Of a DNA stretch of 64,000 nt, positions 8,097-17,180 are shown one piece after another; position 1 is the first letter of the stretch, and the number at the start of each line of letters is the position of its first letter. Source of the DNA: Paenibacillus xylanilyticus (GTDB taxonomy: Bacteria; Bacillota; Bacilli; Paenibacillales; Paenibacillaceae); contig NZ_JABMCB010000201.1 of the NCBI RefSeq assembly GCF_013359935.1, positions 124,001 to 188,000 on the forward strand. Reading direction: 5' to 3'. Under the pieces are notes generated by a model. That model had not been told where the DNA came from and did no database searches. It saw only the letters and a list, made by a program, of their open reading frames with translations. Position numbers and translations under genes: made by a program.

Positions 8097-8669
8097 ATGA
8101 CTCAACATATGCAGGAGGAGGAGCTCATCGAGCGTATTATTGCGGGGGATAAACAGCTTTTTTCCGTGCTCGTGGATCGATATAAAAATAAAGTCTACGG
8201 CATTTTACGCGGAATGGGCGCGAGTCATCCGGATGCGCAGGATCTTGCACAGGACACGTTTATCCGGATCTATCGTTATCTCCCGTCCCGGAGGGAAGGA
8301 AGCAGTTTCTCTTCCTGGGTATATACCATCGCTGTGAATCGGATGAGGGATTTTATACGGCAAAAGAAACCGGTCATGACGGCAGATGAACCTGGCATGG
8401 AGCCAGCCAGTGAAGAAACGCCGGAAAGGCATGTGCTGCATAAGGAGATGCAGCGGGAAATTTACCGCCAGATGGAACAACTGCCGGAATCATACCGGCT
8501 TGTCCTGCTGTTGAAATATACCAATGAGCTGAGCTATGAAGAAATTTCAGATATTACCGGCATGAGTGCAGCGCAGGTTCGAAACGCCATGTACCGCGGG
8601 AAAAAGATGCTCAAGAAACAGATGGAGCGCAAAGGAGGGTTAGCCACATATGAAGCCTATTCCAAATGA
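8097..8669 (+). CDS. ECF-type RNA polymerase sigma factor
   Basis: The 190-residue product has sigma region 2 (DAQDLAQDTFIRIYRYL, then FSSWVYTIAVNRMRDFIR, residues 45-90) and region 4 (LPESYRLVLLLKYTNELSYEEISDITGMSAAQVRNAMYRGKKML, residues 130-175), with no region 3, as in ECF sigma factors. ATG 8097 has AAGGGG six bases upstream. A TGAGAA/CGTCTA pair 17 bases apart at about 8021-8049 may be an autoregulated ECF promoter, but this is weak. It overlaps the next gene by 20 bases, which should encode its membrane-bound regulator. Confidence 0.93.
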   Translation: MTQHMQEEELIERIIAGDKQLFSVLVDRYKNKVYGILRGMGASHPDAQDLAQDTFIRIYRYLPSRREGSSFSSWVYTIAVNRMRDFIRQKKPVMTADEPGMEPASEETPERHVLHKEMQREIYRQMEQLPESYRLVLLLKYTNELSYEEISDITGMSAAQVRNAMYRGKKMLKKQMERKGGLATYEAYSK

Positions 8670-10254
8670 TGAGGACCGGTTATGGGAGCAGCATTTGTTC
8701 CGCGAGGAGCCTGAACCAGATTTTACGCTTCAGGTGATGAAGAAACTGGATGGTGTCTCCATGGAACGTGAAGCAGAAGTGAATTTTTTCGTGAAAAAGT
8801 CTTCCAAAACCCATTGGATGCGCCGTATGGGGGTTACAGCAGCGGCTGTTGTAATTCTTGCAGGGGGAGCCTGGTTTGCTAGGGATTATAAAATAGGGCC
8901 TGAACAACCTGCGGTCAACGCAGTGAATAATCCTCCACTTCCCAATATTCCTGTACCAGAGGAACTGAAGTACTCCTATCTGGCTGATGATTACAAACGT
9001 CTCAAGCCGCTCGGTCTTGTGGTTAATCCCAATATTCATATCGAGGATCAGGGTTACACGCTTAAGATTGAAGATGTACTAGTGGACCGTTCGCAGATTG
9101 TACTTACTGTACAGCAAAATGCACCTGATGGGAGTACGATATATTCGGTTAATCCCGAAATGGGAAGGATTCATGTTACTGACGAAGAAGGACGGGAGGT
9201 CGCGACCCTTGCGAGGGATACCAGATCAAGCGGCGGCTCTCTTGATAAGTTTATTTTTCAGCTGCACGATGATATCCCTGATGAGGTAGTTGTACGTGGG
9301 GAACTGGGGCATTTGAATGTAGGGGGCCAATACAACTTCGAAACAAAATCATACGAAGATAAAGAGACGGTGGATTGGAGCTTCCAGTTTAACATCGATA
9401 TGACCAAAGCCAAATCACTGGCTGTTGAAGCTCCTATGAATAACACATATACGACGCCAGAAGGTTTGAAATTGGATATGACGCAGCTTGTACGAACGCC
9501 AAATGGAACCCGGCTTGATATGAATGTAAGTCTAGACGATCAGTTGCGTGACAAAGTAGGTGAAGACTGGGAGAAACATATGGACATCCTGTATCACATC
9601 GAAATTCCCGAAACGAATGAGTACCGAATATTCAATGGAAGCAGAGCTATTGCACGTTATGCCAAATTCAGATTAAGGGATACGAGCCAGTTAAGCCAGA
9701 ATGGTGGGCAAATGAAATTGTCTGAAACGTGGGATCCTGCTTTAGTGACGGTGAACGCGAAGAACATCCGCTTTGTGCTGGATGGATATACGATACCAGT
9801 AAAGGCAGAGAAGGGGATAGAAGTGGATTTGGACAAGAGACGTACGGAACCTAACCGATTCTACACTTTCGCCCGATTTGAACAGTTTGGCGATGAGGTT
9901 CTCTTATTTGATTACAATTATGAGCCAGTGTATAACGCGTCAAAGGGTGGTTTGGAGGAGAAATCCTCGCTTGTTCTAGAGGGAAGTGGAAGATTTCGAA
10001 ATGAGATCAGCGGCGATAAGTGGGTAGCTGTTGATCGTCATGGAACGGAGTACCCTGTTGAAGTGATCGGAATTGTGGATAAGCCTGATCAAAATGAAGA
10101 ATATATTGTGGATGATTTTAAACTGATGATCCACGGTTTTTACAAAGAGAACGGAACGAAATTCACCTTGAAAAGAACGGTAGTCCATCGGGACTTTCGG
10201 GATGTGAACTGGGCAGTGGATCTCCCTTCGTTTAAAAGTCTGCCTTGGGAGTAG
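8650..10254 (+). CDS. DUF4179 membrane-anchored protein, probable anti-sigma factor for the upstream ECF sigma
   Basis: The 534-residue product has a short cytoplasmic N-terminus (about residues 1-55), one membrane segment (VTAAAVVILAGGAWFA, near 60-77) and a large beta-rich extracytoplasmic part (DUF4179-like, starting about residue 110). This is the layout of anti-sigma factors paired with ECF sigma genes in Paenibacillus. ATG 8650 lies behind AAAGGAGGG and overlaps the sigma gene by 20 bases. The outside domain probably senses an envelope condition; the signal is unknown. Confidence 0.85.
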   Translation: MKPIPNDEDRLWEQHLFREEPEPDFTLQVMKKLDGVSMEREAEVNFFVKKSSKTHWMRRMGVTAAAVVILAGGAWFARDYKIGPEQPAVNAVNNPPLPNIPVPEELKYSYLADDYKRLKPLGLVVNPNIHIEDQGYTLKIEDVLVDRSQIVLTVQQNAPDGSTIYSVNPEMGRIHVTDEEGREVATLARDTRSSGGSLDKFIFQLHDDIPDEVVVRGELGHLNVGGQYNFETKSYEDKETVDWSFQFNIDMTKAKSLAVEAPMNNTYTTPEGLKLDMTQLVRTPNGTRLDMNVSLDDQLRDKVGEDWEKHMDILYHIEIPETNEYRIFNGSRAIARYAKFRLRDTSQLSQNGGQMKLSETWDPALVTVNAKNIRFVLDGYTIPVKAEKGIEVDLDKRRTEPNRFYTFARFEQFGDEVLLFDYNYEPVYNASKGGLEEKSSLVLEGSGRFRNEISGDKWVAVDRHGTEYPVEVIGIVDKPDQNEEYIVDDFKLMIHGFYKENGTKFTLKRTVVHRDFRDVNWAVDLPSFKSLPWE

Positions 10255-10288
10255 TAAGATGGTTTTAATGAGCCCTTTAAATAACGGA

Positions 10289-10313
10289 AGCCCCGCACTA
10301 TTGCGGGGCTATT
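10289..10313. terminator. Terminator between convergent genes
   Basis: Perfect 9-bp arms 10289-10297 and 10302-10310 (AGCCCCGCA and its complement) enclose a CTAT loop. Confidence 0.8.
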
Positions 10314-10359
10314 TCCATATGTACACGAGCCTTTTTTTAAGGCGTAAGGCGATATCCAG

Positions 10360-11412
10360 TTAAGCTGATTCCCGTGGAATAAGGGAAGTGGCGAGCATGA
10401 CCGTCTCCTTCGGTGTCCCTGGGCGTTCAATGCGTCTCTGCAAAGCCTCAATGGCCCGCTGTCCAAGCTCCTCCTTACACAGGTTGACCGTCGTCAGAGG
10501 TGGAGAAGACGTGGCGGCAGAGTGGACATTATCAATGCCGATCACGCGGCAGTCTTGAGGTGTGGAAATTCCGATCTCCTGCAGCTTGTTCATCCATTGC
10601 AAGGCGATATCATCATTCACTCCAATCCATGCATCGGGTCTTTCATCCTCGGGCATCTGCATGATCTCTTTTGCCAGTTGGTTAACCCATTCCCCTTGCT
10701 CATAAGGAACATTCCACTCCCGGAATGTCGCAGTGTGACCCTGACCTGTATGGAAATGATTCAATGCCAGCTCCATGCCAATCTTGCGCTGGGCGAAGCT
10801 GGCCGCACGACCGTCATCCGTAATTAATCCGATTCTGCGGGATTGTAGCGATAATAGATATCGGACAACGGTAATGCCTGCCTCCAGGTTATCATGGCTG
10901 ATCGTATCGCAGTTCAGGAGCGGTTCCTGATGATCCGCCAGAACGATGGGACGGCCTGTTTGAGCAAGTCGCTGCAGAACGGCATGAGGAAATGCACCCA
11001 TAACAATGACGCCAGCGCAGCGTTCCCAGTCCAGATGCGGAGCGATTGCCCGTTCCGGCGGTGTATGTTCATCCCCGGTACCAAGTGAAGGGGATACAAT
11101 GGCATGATGCCAGCCACGCTCATTACAGCCAGAGATCATACCGGATAACACCCGCTGCCAGTAGTGAGGCTCCCCGCGGTTTAGCTGATTCATGCAGATG
11201 AGCGCAAACGGTGGTTCCGATTGATCTGCAGCCGTGGGTGCACCACTACTGCCAGGCGTGTTTTGACGGTATCCCAGAGCTCTGGCTAATTCAAGCACAC
11301 GGGCGCGGGTGGACTCGCTGACTCCAGTCTTGCCACTGAGTGCACGGGAAACGGCATATTTGGATAATCCAAGCTGGTCAGCCAGCGTCTGAATGGATAC
11401 TTTGCGGGACAT
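10360..11412 (-). CDS. LacI-family transcriptional regulator of the GH125 gene
   Basis: The 350-residue product has an N-terminal LacI HTH (SIQTLADQLGLSKYAVSRALSGKTGVSESTRARVLELARALGY, residues 5-47) and a periplasmic-binding-protein-like sensor domain (residues 60-345). ATG 11412 was chosen because AAGGAG sits eight bases upstream; the ATG at 11418 is too close to it. It is divergent from a GH125 mannosidase gene, and a perfect CG-centred palindrome at 11509-11522 overlaps the start of that transcript. It most likely represses the glycosidase gene until a mannose-type sugar is present. Confidence 0.92.
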   Translation of the reverse strand: MSRKVSIQTLADQLGLSKYAVSRALSGKTGVSESTRARVLELARALGYRQNTPGSSGAPTAADQSEPPFALICMNQLNRGEPHYWQRVLSGMISGCNERGWHHAIVSPSLGTGDEHTPPERAIAPHLDWERCAGVIVMGAFPHAVLQRLAQTGRPIVLADHQEPLLNCDTISHDNLEAGITVVRYLLSLQSRRIGLITDDGRAASFAQRKIGMELALNHFHTGQGHTATFREWNVPYEQGEWVNQLAKEIMQMPEDERPDAWIGVNDDIALQWMNKLQEIGISTPQDCRVIGIDNVHSAATSSPPLTTVNLCKEELGQRAIEALQRRIERPGTPKETVMLATSLIPRESA

Positions 11413-11474
11413 TTTCATGACTCCTTCATATGTAAACAAATATTATTTTGAAGTGAACTCGTAGCAGTTTTAAA

Positions 11475-11503
11475 TTGACGACATCACCAAGACACAGTAC
11501 ACT
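11475..11503 (+). promoter_or_regulatory. Putative sigma-A promoter of the GH125 gene
   Basis: A -35 TTGACG at 11475-11480, a 17-base spacer and a -10 TACACT at 11498-11503 lie upstream of the glycosidase and just before the LacI operator candidate. Confidence 0.5.
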
Positions 11504-11508
11504 ACACT

Positions 11509-11522
11509 TAATAACGTTATTA
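11509..11522. promoter_or_regulatory. Putative LacI-family operator
   Basis: TAATAACGTTATTA is a perfect 14-base palindrome with a central CG, as LacI-family proteins prefer. It lies about where transcription from the adjacent promoter would start, in the divergent gap next to a lacI-type gene. Confidence 0.6.
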
Positions 11523-11645
11523 TATATTATGATAACAAAAATAACAATAATAAACCTACGAAAAGAAGACACCATCTCTGGGAGAGTAAAAGAGCAGCTA
11601 AATCCAGACACCCAACCATACTTCATGTCGAAGGAGATAACGCCC

Positions 11646-12965
11646 ATGGAACAGTTCAAATTACCGAAAATCCCCATGCCACATCTGGAATTGCCGCAGG
11701 CTGTGCAAGATATTCTGATCGAGGCGGACCAGCAGCTGCAGCACAGACCGAGACTGCTTGCGCAGTTCCGCAACTGCTTTCCGAGTACATTGGAAACGAC
11801 GACCAAGCTGCTTGAGGATGGGACAACGTTTGTCATTACCGGAGATATTCCAGCCATGTGGCTGCGTGATTCAGTGGAACAAGTCATGCATTATGTGCCG
11901 CTCGCGAAGGAAGATGTAGCATTACAGCGGATTATCGGAGGACTGATCAAACGGCATATGTTCTATGCTGACATCGATGTTTATGCCAATGCGTTCAACG
12001 AAACGGCCAATGGCTGGCACTGGGATGCGAATGATGAGACCGAGATGTCGCCATGGGTGTGGGAGCGCAAGTTTGAACTGGATTCCCTTTGTTTCTCCAT
12101 GAAACTGGCCTATACATACTGGCGTGAGACGGAATTAACAGATATTTTCGATGATCGCTTCAAACGGGTGATGGAGAGTGTGGTCCATTTATGGCAAACA
12201 GAGCAGCGTCATGCCGAGCAATCGCCATACCGGTTTATGCGCCGCAATTGTCCTGCCCATGATACGATGCGCAATGCAGGACTCGGAATGCCTGTGAACT
12301 ATACGGGAATGATTTGGTCCGGTTTTCGTCCGAGTGATGATGCATGTGATTTTCACTATAACATCCCTGCAAATATGTTTGCTGCGGTGACCCTGCGCCA
12401 GATGGGGGAGATCGCCAAATGGGTATTCCGGGACGAACAATTGGTTAGCGAAATGACACGGCTTGAAGAAGAGATTCGTCATGGGATCTCTCTTTACGGC
12501 ATATACAATCATCCGGTCTATGGACGAATCTATGCCTACGAAACAGACGGTTACGGCAATTATTGCCTGATGGATGATGCGGGGACGCCGGGGCTGATGT
12601 CCATCCCGTATTTTGAATATGCGTCAGCGGAGGATGCCGTGTATCAGAATACGCGCCGGTTTATTTTAAGCAAGGAGAATCCGTTCTATTATGAAGGGCA
12701 AGCAGCCAAAGGGATCGGAAGTCCGCATACTCCGCCAGGATATATCTGGCATATGGCGCTGTCCATGCAGGGACTGACGGCGGACAATGACGAGGAGATG
12801 CTGGAGATGATTGAACTTCTGGAGAATACAGATGCAGGGACGGGGTATATGCATGAAGGCTTTCATGCCGATGATCCGGACACCTTTACAAGACCGTGGT
12901 TTGCCTGGTCCAACAGTCTGTTCTCGCAGCTGGTGTACAAAGCAATGAAAAAAGGGATCCTATAG
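11646..12965 (+). CDS. Glycoside hydrolase family 125 (exo-alpha-1,6-mannosidase type)
   Basis: The 439-residue cytoplasmic protein matches GH125: TGDIPAMWLRDSVEQVMHY near residue 75, an ETANGWHWDANDETEMSPWVWERKFELDSL block near 125-150, and GMIWSGFRPSDDACDFHYNIPANMF near 225. GH125 enzymes are inverting exo-alpha-1,6-mannosidases that act on mannan or N-glycan fragments. The full (alpha/alpha)6 length is present. ATG 11646 lies nine bases after AAGGAG; the open frame extends further upstream but crosses the promoter and operator. No signal peptide, so it should act on imported oligosaccharide, although no importer is in the window. Confidence 0.92.
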   Translation: MEQFKLPKIPMPHLELPQAVQDILIEADQQLQHRPRLLAQFRNCFPSTLETTTKLLEDGTTFVITGDIPAMWLRDSVEQVMHYVPLAKEDVALQRIIGGLIKRHMFYADIDVYANAFNETANGWHWDANDETEMSPWVWERKFELDSLCFSMKLAYTYWRETELTDIFDDRFKRVMESVVHLWQTEQRHAEQSPYRFMRRNCPAHDTMRNAGLGMPVNYTGMIWSGFRPSDDACDFHYNIPANMFAAVTLRQMGEIAKWVFRDEQLVSEMTRLEEEIRHGISLYGIYNHPVYGRIYAYETDGYGNYCLMDDAGTPGLMSIPYFEYASAEDAVYQNTRRFILSKENPFYYEGQAAKGIGSPHTPPGYIWHMALSMQGLTADNDEEMLEMIELLENTDAGTGYMHEGFHADDPDTFTRPWFAWSNSLFSQLVYKAMKKGIL

Positions 12966-13070
12966 AGGGATATAAATTGGTTATACTGTTACACTCAAAT
13001 ACTGCAATTGCATTACCATCTTTCGATCGCTGTTATCATTTTGTGAAAATGCAACAAAATACTAAACAGT

Positions 13071-13105
13071 CAAGCCCAACCCGCAAATCTGTGCGGTTGG
13101 GCTTG
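13071..13105. terminator. Terminator between convergent genes
   Basis: A strong stem (CAAGCCCAA/TTGGGCTTG plus CCGCA/TGCGG with one bulge) lies between the GH125 and oxidoreductase genes. Confidence 0.8.
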
Positions 13106-13136
13106 GTTGTTTATGAAGCTATGGAAGGCCTCCGTG

Positions 13137-14192
13137 CTACATTGTTTTCAGCAGATCGGCAATGAACACTTTCCGGCCCGAGCGGGCGCTTTCCAGGGAA
13201 GCGAGCACCATCGCCATGCTGAACTGGTTGTCGCTGCAATCCGTCTCTGGCAGTCGCCCCGATTCGAGCGCAGTGAACATGTCTTCGAGGCAGCCATGAT
13301 GTCCGGATTTCTCCATCACAGGCAGCTGACCTTCAATTCGTTCTGAAGGCTGGAAAAAGGAAGGTTTTCCGTCAGGACCAAGGTGCTCCGCAGCAACAAC
13401 TTCTGCATAAATATCATCATGTCCATCCCAGATGGCCGTCCCTTTTTCTCCTGTTACACGCCATGATGCTTCCCATGAAGTAGGTGCGCCTTCTGCACAC
13501 CAGGATCCGCGGTAGTTGAAGACGGAACCGTCAGACATTTCGAAGATGCATAAAGCCATTGCATTGCCTGCATACCAGGAACCTGGAGGATTGAATTCGT
13601 GACAGTAGACCGACACCGGATTGGCTCCGAGGATAAGTCTGGCCTGATCAAATGTATGAATGGCCATGTCCAGCAGCAGCGGACTGTCCATCATATCACG
13701 GAATCCGCCAAAATGAGGTCCGAGGAAAAAATCTGCCCCCGCATAACCGACCTTGCCAATGCTGCCTCCGGCGATAAGCTCCCGAAAGGCACGAATGCGC
13801 GGATCGAAGCGGCGATTCTGCATCACAGCCTGGATGCGGCCTGTCTTGCGTGAAGTCTGGACAATGTCCTCACATTCAGCGAAGGATTCTGCCAGTGGCT
13901 TTTCGCCAAACACATGGCATCCTTGCTGCAATGCTGTCATGGCGATGCCATAATGACTTGCGGGAATGGTGACATCAAATACAATATTGGCTTCTGTAGC
14001 TTTAATGGCCTCAGCAATATCCGTAAAAATGGGACAGGAGAGACCGTGCCGTGCAGCCAATGCTGCTGCTTGGTGTTCCTGTAGATCGACAAGCCCAACG
14101 ATTTCCGTGTCCGGTCTTTGCATGGCGTAGTCCACCCAAGTATTGGACATGGCTCCACAACCTGCGACAACTATCCGATGCTGCTGACTCAC
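13137..14192 (-). CDS. Gfo/Idh/MocA-family oxidoreductase
   Basis: The 351-residue product has an N-terminal NAD(P)-binding Rossmann fold (RIVVAGCGAMSNTW, residues 6-19), the family motif FGEKPLAESFAEC (residues 93-105, with the EKP Lys) and a C-terminal alpha/beta domain (SPLLLDMAIHTFDQARLILG with the usual His). Such enzymes oxidise or epimerise sugars and inositols. The GTG start at 14192 has AAGGAG eight bases upstream. It follows the TIM-barrel isomerase gene by 12 bases in one operon, so the two probably work on the same sugar or polyol. The exact substrate cannot be read. Confidence 0.9.
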   Translation of the reverse strand: MSQQHRIVVAGCGAMSNTWVDYAMQRPDTEIVGLVDLQEHQAAALAARHGLSCPIFTDIAEAIKATEANIVFDVTIPASHYGIAMTALQQGCHVFGEKPLAESFAECEDIVQTSRKTGRIQAVMQNRRFDPRIRAFRELIAGGSIGKVGYAGADFFLGPHFGGFRDMMDSPLLLDMAIHTFDQARLILGANPVSVYCHEFNPPGSWYAGNAMALCIFEMSDGSVFNYRGSWCAEGAPTSWEASWRVTGEKGTAIWDGHDDIYAEVVAAEHLGPDGKPSFFQPSERIEGQLPVMEKSGHHGCLEDMFTALESGRLPETDCSDNQFSMAMVLASLESARSGRKVFIADLLKTM

Positions 14193-14204
14193 TCAATCAT
14201 CTCC

Positions 14205-15092
14205 TTATACCGGATTCGGAACAAAATCTCCGCCGCGGCATTGTTTCAGATAGCGAAGAGCGTGCACCTGTCCCGTCATTTCCAATTCATCTTTGTACAC
14301 CGGGTCGTGCCAGCCTTCAATGTCGATCATTCCCTGGTATCCGTTTTGCCGCAAAATGGTGATGATGTCGGACCAGTTGGTATCTCCGAAGCCGGGCGTA
14401 CGATGCCAGACAAACTCATGTGGACCATGAACACCATGTTCCTTGACGATATCCCAGGCAATGGTTGCATCCTTGCCATGCACGTGGAACACTTTGGGCG
14501 CCCATTTGCGAAGCTGGGGAATCGGGTCAATGAGGCTGGTCATCTGATGGCAAGGCTCCCACTCGAGGCCAATGTTTTCATCCGGAACAGCATTGAACAT
14601 CATTTCCCAGGCCGTCGGATTGTGGGCGATATTCCAGTCGCCTTTCTGCCAAGTTCCGTCCATATCACAGTTTTCAAAAGCAATTCGTACACCCCTGTCT
14701 GCCGCCCGGCGTGCCAATTCGCCGAAAACCTCCTTAAACCGCGGTATGGACTCGTCAATGGGCTGATCGGTAAGACGACCCGTAAACCCGGAGACAATAT
14801 CCGCTCCAAACAAGTGGGCATGATCAATTACCCGTTCCCAGCTGGCTAATGTGTCTGCGTTGTTCCCGGCACCGGTCAGCGGATTGCCGAAAACACTGAC
14901 TGCAGAAATGGTAATGTCATGTTCGTCTACCAGCTCGCGGACACGTTTGGCTGTTTCGGCAAGGTCCAGATCACCTGTCGTTTGCCAGAAGGTCAGATTG
15001 AATGATTCGAAATCATGCTTCATGATCTGCGGGATTACACGGACAGCATCTGCTCCACCCACGAGGGTGCCAATGCGCAATTGATTTTTCAT
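14205..15092 (-). CDS. Sugar phosphate isomerase/epimerase (xylose isomerase-like TIM barrel)
   Basis: The 295-residue AP-endonuclease-2/xylose-isomerase-like TIM barrel shows VSVFGNPLTG near residue 63, GVRIAFENCDMDG near 135, ENIGLEWEPCHQMTS near 175 and FHVHGKDA near 197. The metal-binding Glu, Asp and His residues are recognisable. ATG 15092 has GGAGTG upstream. It is the first gene of an operon with the Gfo/Idh dehydrogenase and is divergent from an AraC regulator. It is likely an inositol- or ketose-type isomerase or epimerase; the substrate is unknown. Confidence 0.88.
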   Translation of the reverse strand: MKNQLRIGTLVGGADAVRVIPQIMKHDFESFNLTFWQTTGDLDLAETAKRVRELVDEHDITISAVSVFGNPLTGAGNNADTLASWERVIDHAHLFGADIVSGFTGRLTDQPIDESIPRFKEVFGELARRAADRGVRIAFENCDMDGTWQKGDWNIAHNPTAWEMMFNAVPDENIGLEWEPCHQMTSLIDPIPQLRKWAPKVFHVHGKDATIAWDIVKEHGVHGPHEFVWHRTPGFGDTNWSDIITILRQNGYQGMIDIEGWHDPVYKDELEMTGQVHALRYLKQCRGGDFVPNPV

Positions 15093-15221
15093 GGTTGTAT
15101 TTCACTCCAATATTGGCTTATAGTACTTCGTGACACACTCATTATAGCCGCGCATCTGCCGTGTGGCTCTATACAATCTTGTGCAATATTAGTCCGATTT
15201 TGTGAGGAAGGGGAAGAGGCC

Positions 15222-16130
15222 GTGCTGGACCTGAAAGCGCTTCACGAAAATACCCGAATTGATCATAAATCACATCCGTTTCAACTGTTCCAGAATCGCT
15301 GCTCAGGCATGAAATCGGAAGAGTGTATCATGTATCTGCATTGGCATGAGCACTTTGAATTGATTGCCATGCGTAAGGGCAACGCCGTGTTTCATATTGA
15401 CAGCAGGCCTTATACGGCTGGACCGGGAGAGGTACTGGTCATTCCGGGAGGGACGCTTCACGTGGGTTATGCCCTGGAAGAGGGGGATGTGGAGTATGAT
15501 TCGGTCGTCGTCAATGCGGCATTATTTCATGACTTCACGCATGATCCACTTCATTTGCAGTACGTGGCTCCGTATCTGGAGGGGCGAATTCGCTTTCCGG
15601 TAAAGCCAGCGGAGCAGGACAGGATCTGCCTCGACTACTACTCGCTAATCCATGATGCGATTGAAGAGATGGTTATGCAGCCGCCTGCCTACCAGCTCGT
15701 TGCAAAGTCCAAACTGCACGCCTTGTTTACGATGCTGGCCCGTACCTTTATGCCCCAGCAGCTTCCGGAAAGAACAACGGGTTCGTATTTTCCAAACCGG
15801 GAAAGGTTTAAACAATTGATCGAACATATCGAAGCCAATGCTGCCGATAAAATGTCCGTGACCGAAGCGGCCAGTCAGGTGGGACTGAATACATATCATT
15901 TTTGCAAAATGTTTAAAAAACTGACGGGCCGTACCTTCGTCGAATACGTGAATGGATGTCGGATGACAGAAGCCGAACACTTGCTGCGAACCAGCAATCT
16001 GACCATAACCGAGATTGCTGCCAGAGTGGGGTGCGACAATGCCAATTATTTTACGAAACTGTATAAGCAGTACAAGGGGATGACTCCTTCCGAGGGGCGG
16101 ATGAAGAAGGAGACTGGAGGACTGCACTGA
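15222..16130 (+). CDS. AraC-family transcriptional regulator
   Basis: The 302-residue product has an N-terminal cupin sensor (LHWHEHFELIAMRKGNAVFHID, then GPGEVLVIPGGTLHVGYALEEGD, residues 35-90) and a C-terminal double HTH (VTEAASQVGLNTYHFCKMFKKLTG and ITEIAARVGCDNANYFTKLYKQYKGMTPSE, residues 205-295). The GTG at 15222 has AAGGGG eight bases upstream; the open frame reaches back to 15015 but overlaps the divergent isomerase gene. It probably controls the divergent isomerase/dehydrogenase operon in response to its sugar. Confidence 0.9.
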   Translation: MLDLKALHENTRIDHKSHPFQLFQNRCSGMKSEECIMYLHWHEHFELIAMRKGNAVFHIDSRPYTAGPGEVLVIPGGTLHVGYALEEGDVEYDSVVVNAALFHDFTHDPLHLQYVAPYLEGRIRFPVKPAEQDRICLDYYSLIHDAIEEMVMQPPAYQLVAKSKLHALFTMLARTFMPQQLPERTTGSYFPNRERFKQLIEHIEANAADKMSVTEAASQVGLNTYHFCKMFKKLTGRTFVEYVNGCRMTEAEHLLRTSNLTITEIAARVGCDNANYFTKLYKQYKGMTPSEGRMKKETGGLH

Positions 16131-16150
16131 TCTCCCTTGTACGTACGGAA

Positions 16151-16190
16151 AAACCCGGATAGCTGCCATCTCTGGCTCTGATCCGGGTTT
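16151..16190. terminator. Bidirectional terminator
   Basis: Ten-base perfect arms 16151-16160 (AAACCCGGAT) and 16181-16190 contain an inner AGC/GCT pair. Confidence 0.85.
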
Positions 16191-16235
16191 GAATTATTAA
16201 TGGTCTGAAGTGAGAAGGCATCTAACCTTCCATTC

Positions 16236-16919
16236 TTATTTCATAAACCTGGCGAACAGGCGATTTGCTTTTTTGGAAAGGTCGTCCATTTTGAGATTGG
16301 CTTGATCCAGCTGATTGTAACCCCATTTGATCGTCTGCAGCATACGTGGTGAAATGGGTGTGCCTTTGATTTTTGGATAAATGTTGTGATATGCCCAGAC
16401 GAGATGTTCCCACCGATTGTCATTGCCTTCCTTAATGTACTCGGATACATCAAGCACTTTCGCACGTCCATTCTGAAGCAGCACATTTTTGAGATGCATG
16501 TCTCGTGGATTCAGGCCCCGGCTGCGTACGGCTGCACGGGCTTCGTCGACATCAATCATGACCTGCTCGGGAACCGGGATTCCTTTTTCCAGACACTCCA
16601 GCAGGGTATCTCCGGGTTCATAACTGATCACGAGAATGTTTCGTCCGCTGCCGTAATAAGTGGGGAAATAAGGCAATCCTCTGAGTTGTTCATAGACCCG
16701 CTTCTCGTTCTCCAGTTTCTCCAGCGCGTGATCGGAATACACTTTGAAGGCGTATTGCGGCAATCCGTCATAGGTAAAGACAGCCGCATCCGTACCTGTT
16801 CCGATGCAATAGATACCTTCTGCATGACCGATGATATTCACCAGCTCATTCCGGTCGCTGCCAATGACCTGGATCTGTTGCAAAGCTATTTCCGCCTGGA
16901 ACCAATCCGGTCGATTCAT
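16236..16919 (-). CDS. Small eukaryotic-like (Ser/Thr) protein kinase, YrzF-like
   Basis: The 227-residue kinase core has a glycine-rich loop GTGTDAAVF (near residue 41), the ATP Lys in YAFKVY (near 58), a candidate helix-C Glu in LENEKRVYEQL, the catalytic loop PRDMHLKNVLL (near 145, an altered HRD...N with D and N kept) and the metal Asp in KVLDVSEYI (near 160, in place of DFG). All key catalytic residues appear present, so it is probably active. It resembles B. subtilis YrzF. ATG 16919 has AAAGGAGG eight bases upstream. It is soluble, with no PASTA or membrane part. The target is unknown. Confidence 0.82.
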   Translation of the reverse strand: MNRPDWFQAEIALQQIQVIGSDRNELVNIIGHAEGIYCIGTGTDAAVFTYDGLPQYAFKVYSDHALEKLENEKRVYEQLRGLPYFPTYYGSGRNILVISYEPGDTLLECLEKGIPVPEQVMIDVDEARAAVRSRGLNPRDMHLKNVLLQNGRAKVLDVSEYIKEGNDNRWEHLVWAYHNIYPKIKGTPISPRMLQTIKWGYNQLDQANLKMDDLSKKANRLFARFMK

Positions 16920-17180
16920 GGGTGGTGCCTCCTTTTAGGATATGCCTGTACATGTTCTAATGATATGCAACATCCTGTCCTCTATTTAGTATATTATGCG
17001 TTTTGCTCCGCAATTTCATCTTTTGGTGATGTTACTATATAAACGTTACGCTTCGAATCGGAAACGGTTGCGTGCAGAAGAAAATAGCGGGAGAGCTTGC
17101 GGCATTTTTACCCTATCCTTTATACTGTGAGCATCAAGGGATCTCAAGCAGATCCGGTATACAGAAAGGCAGAACAGCTT

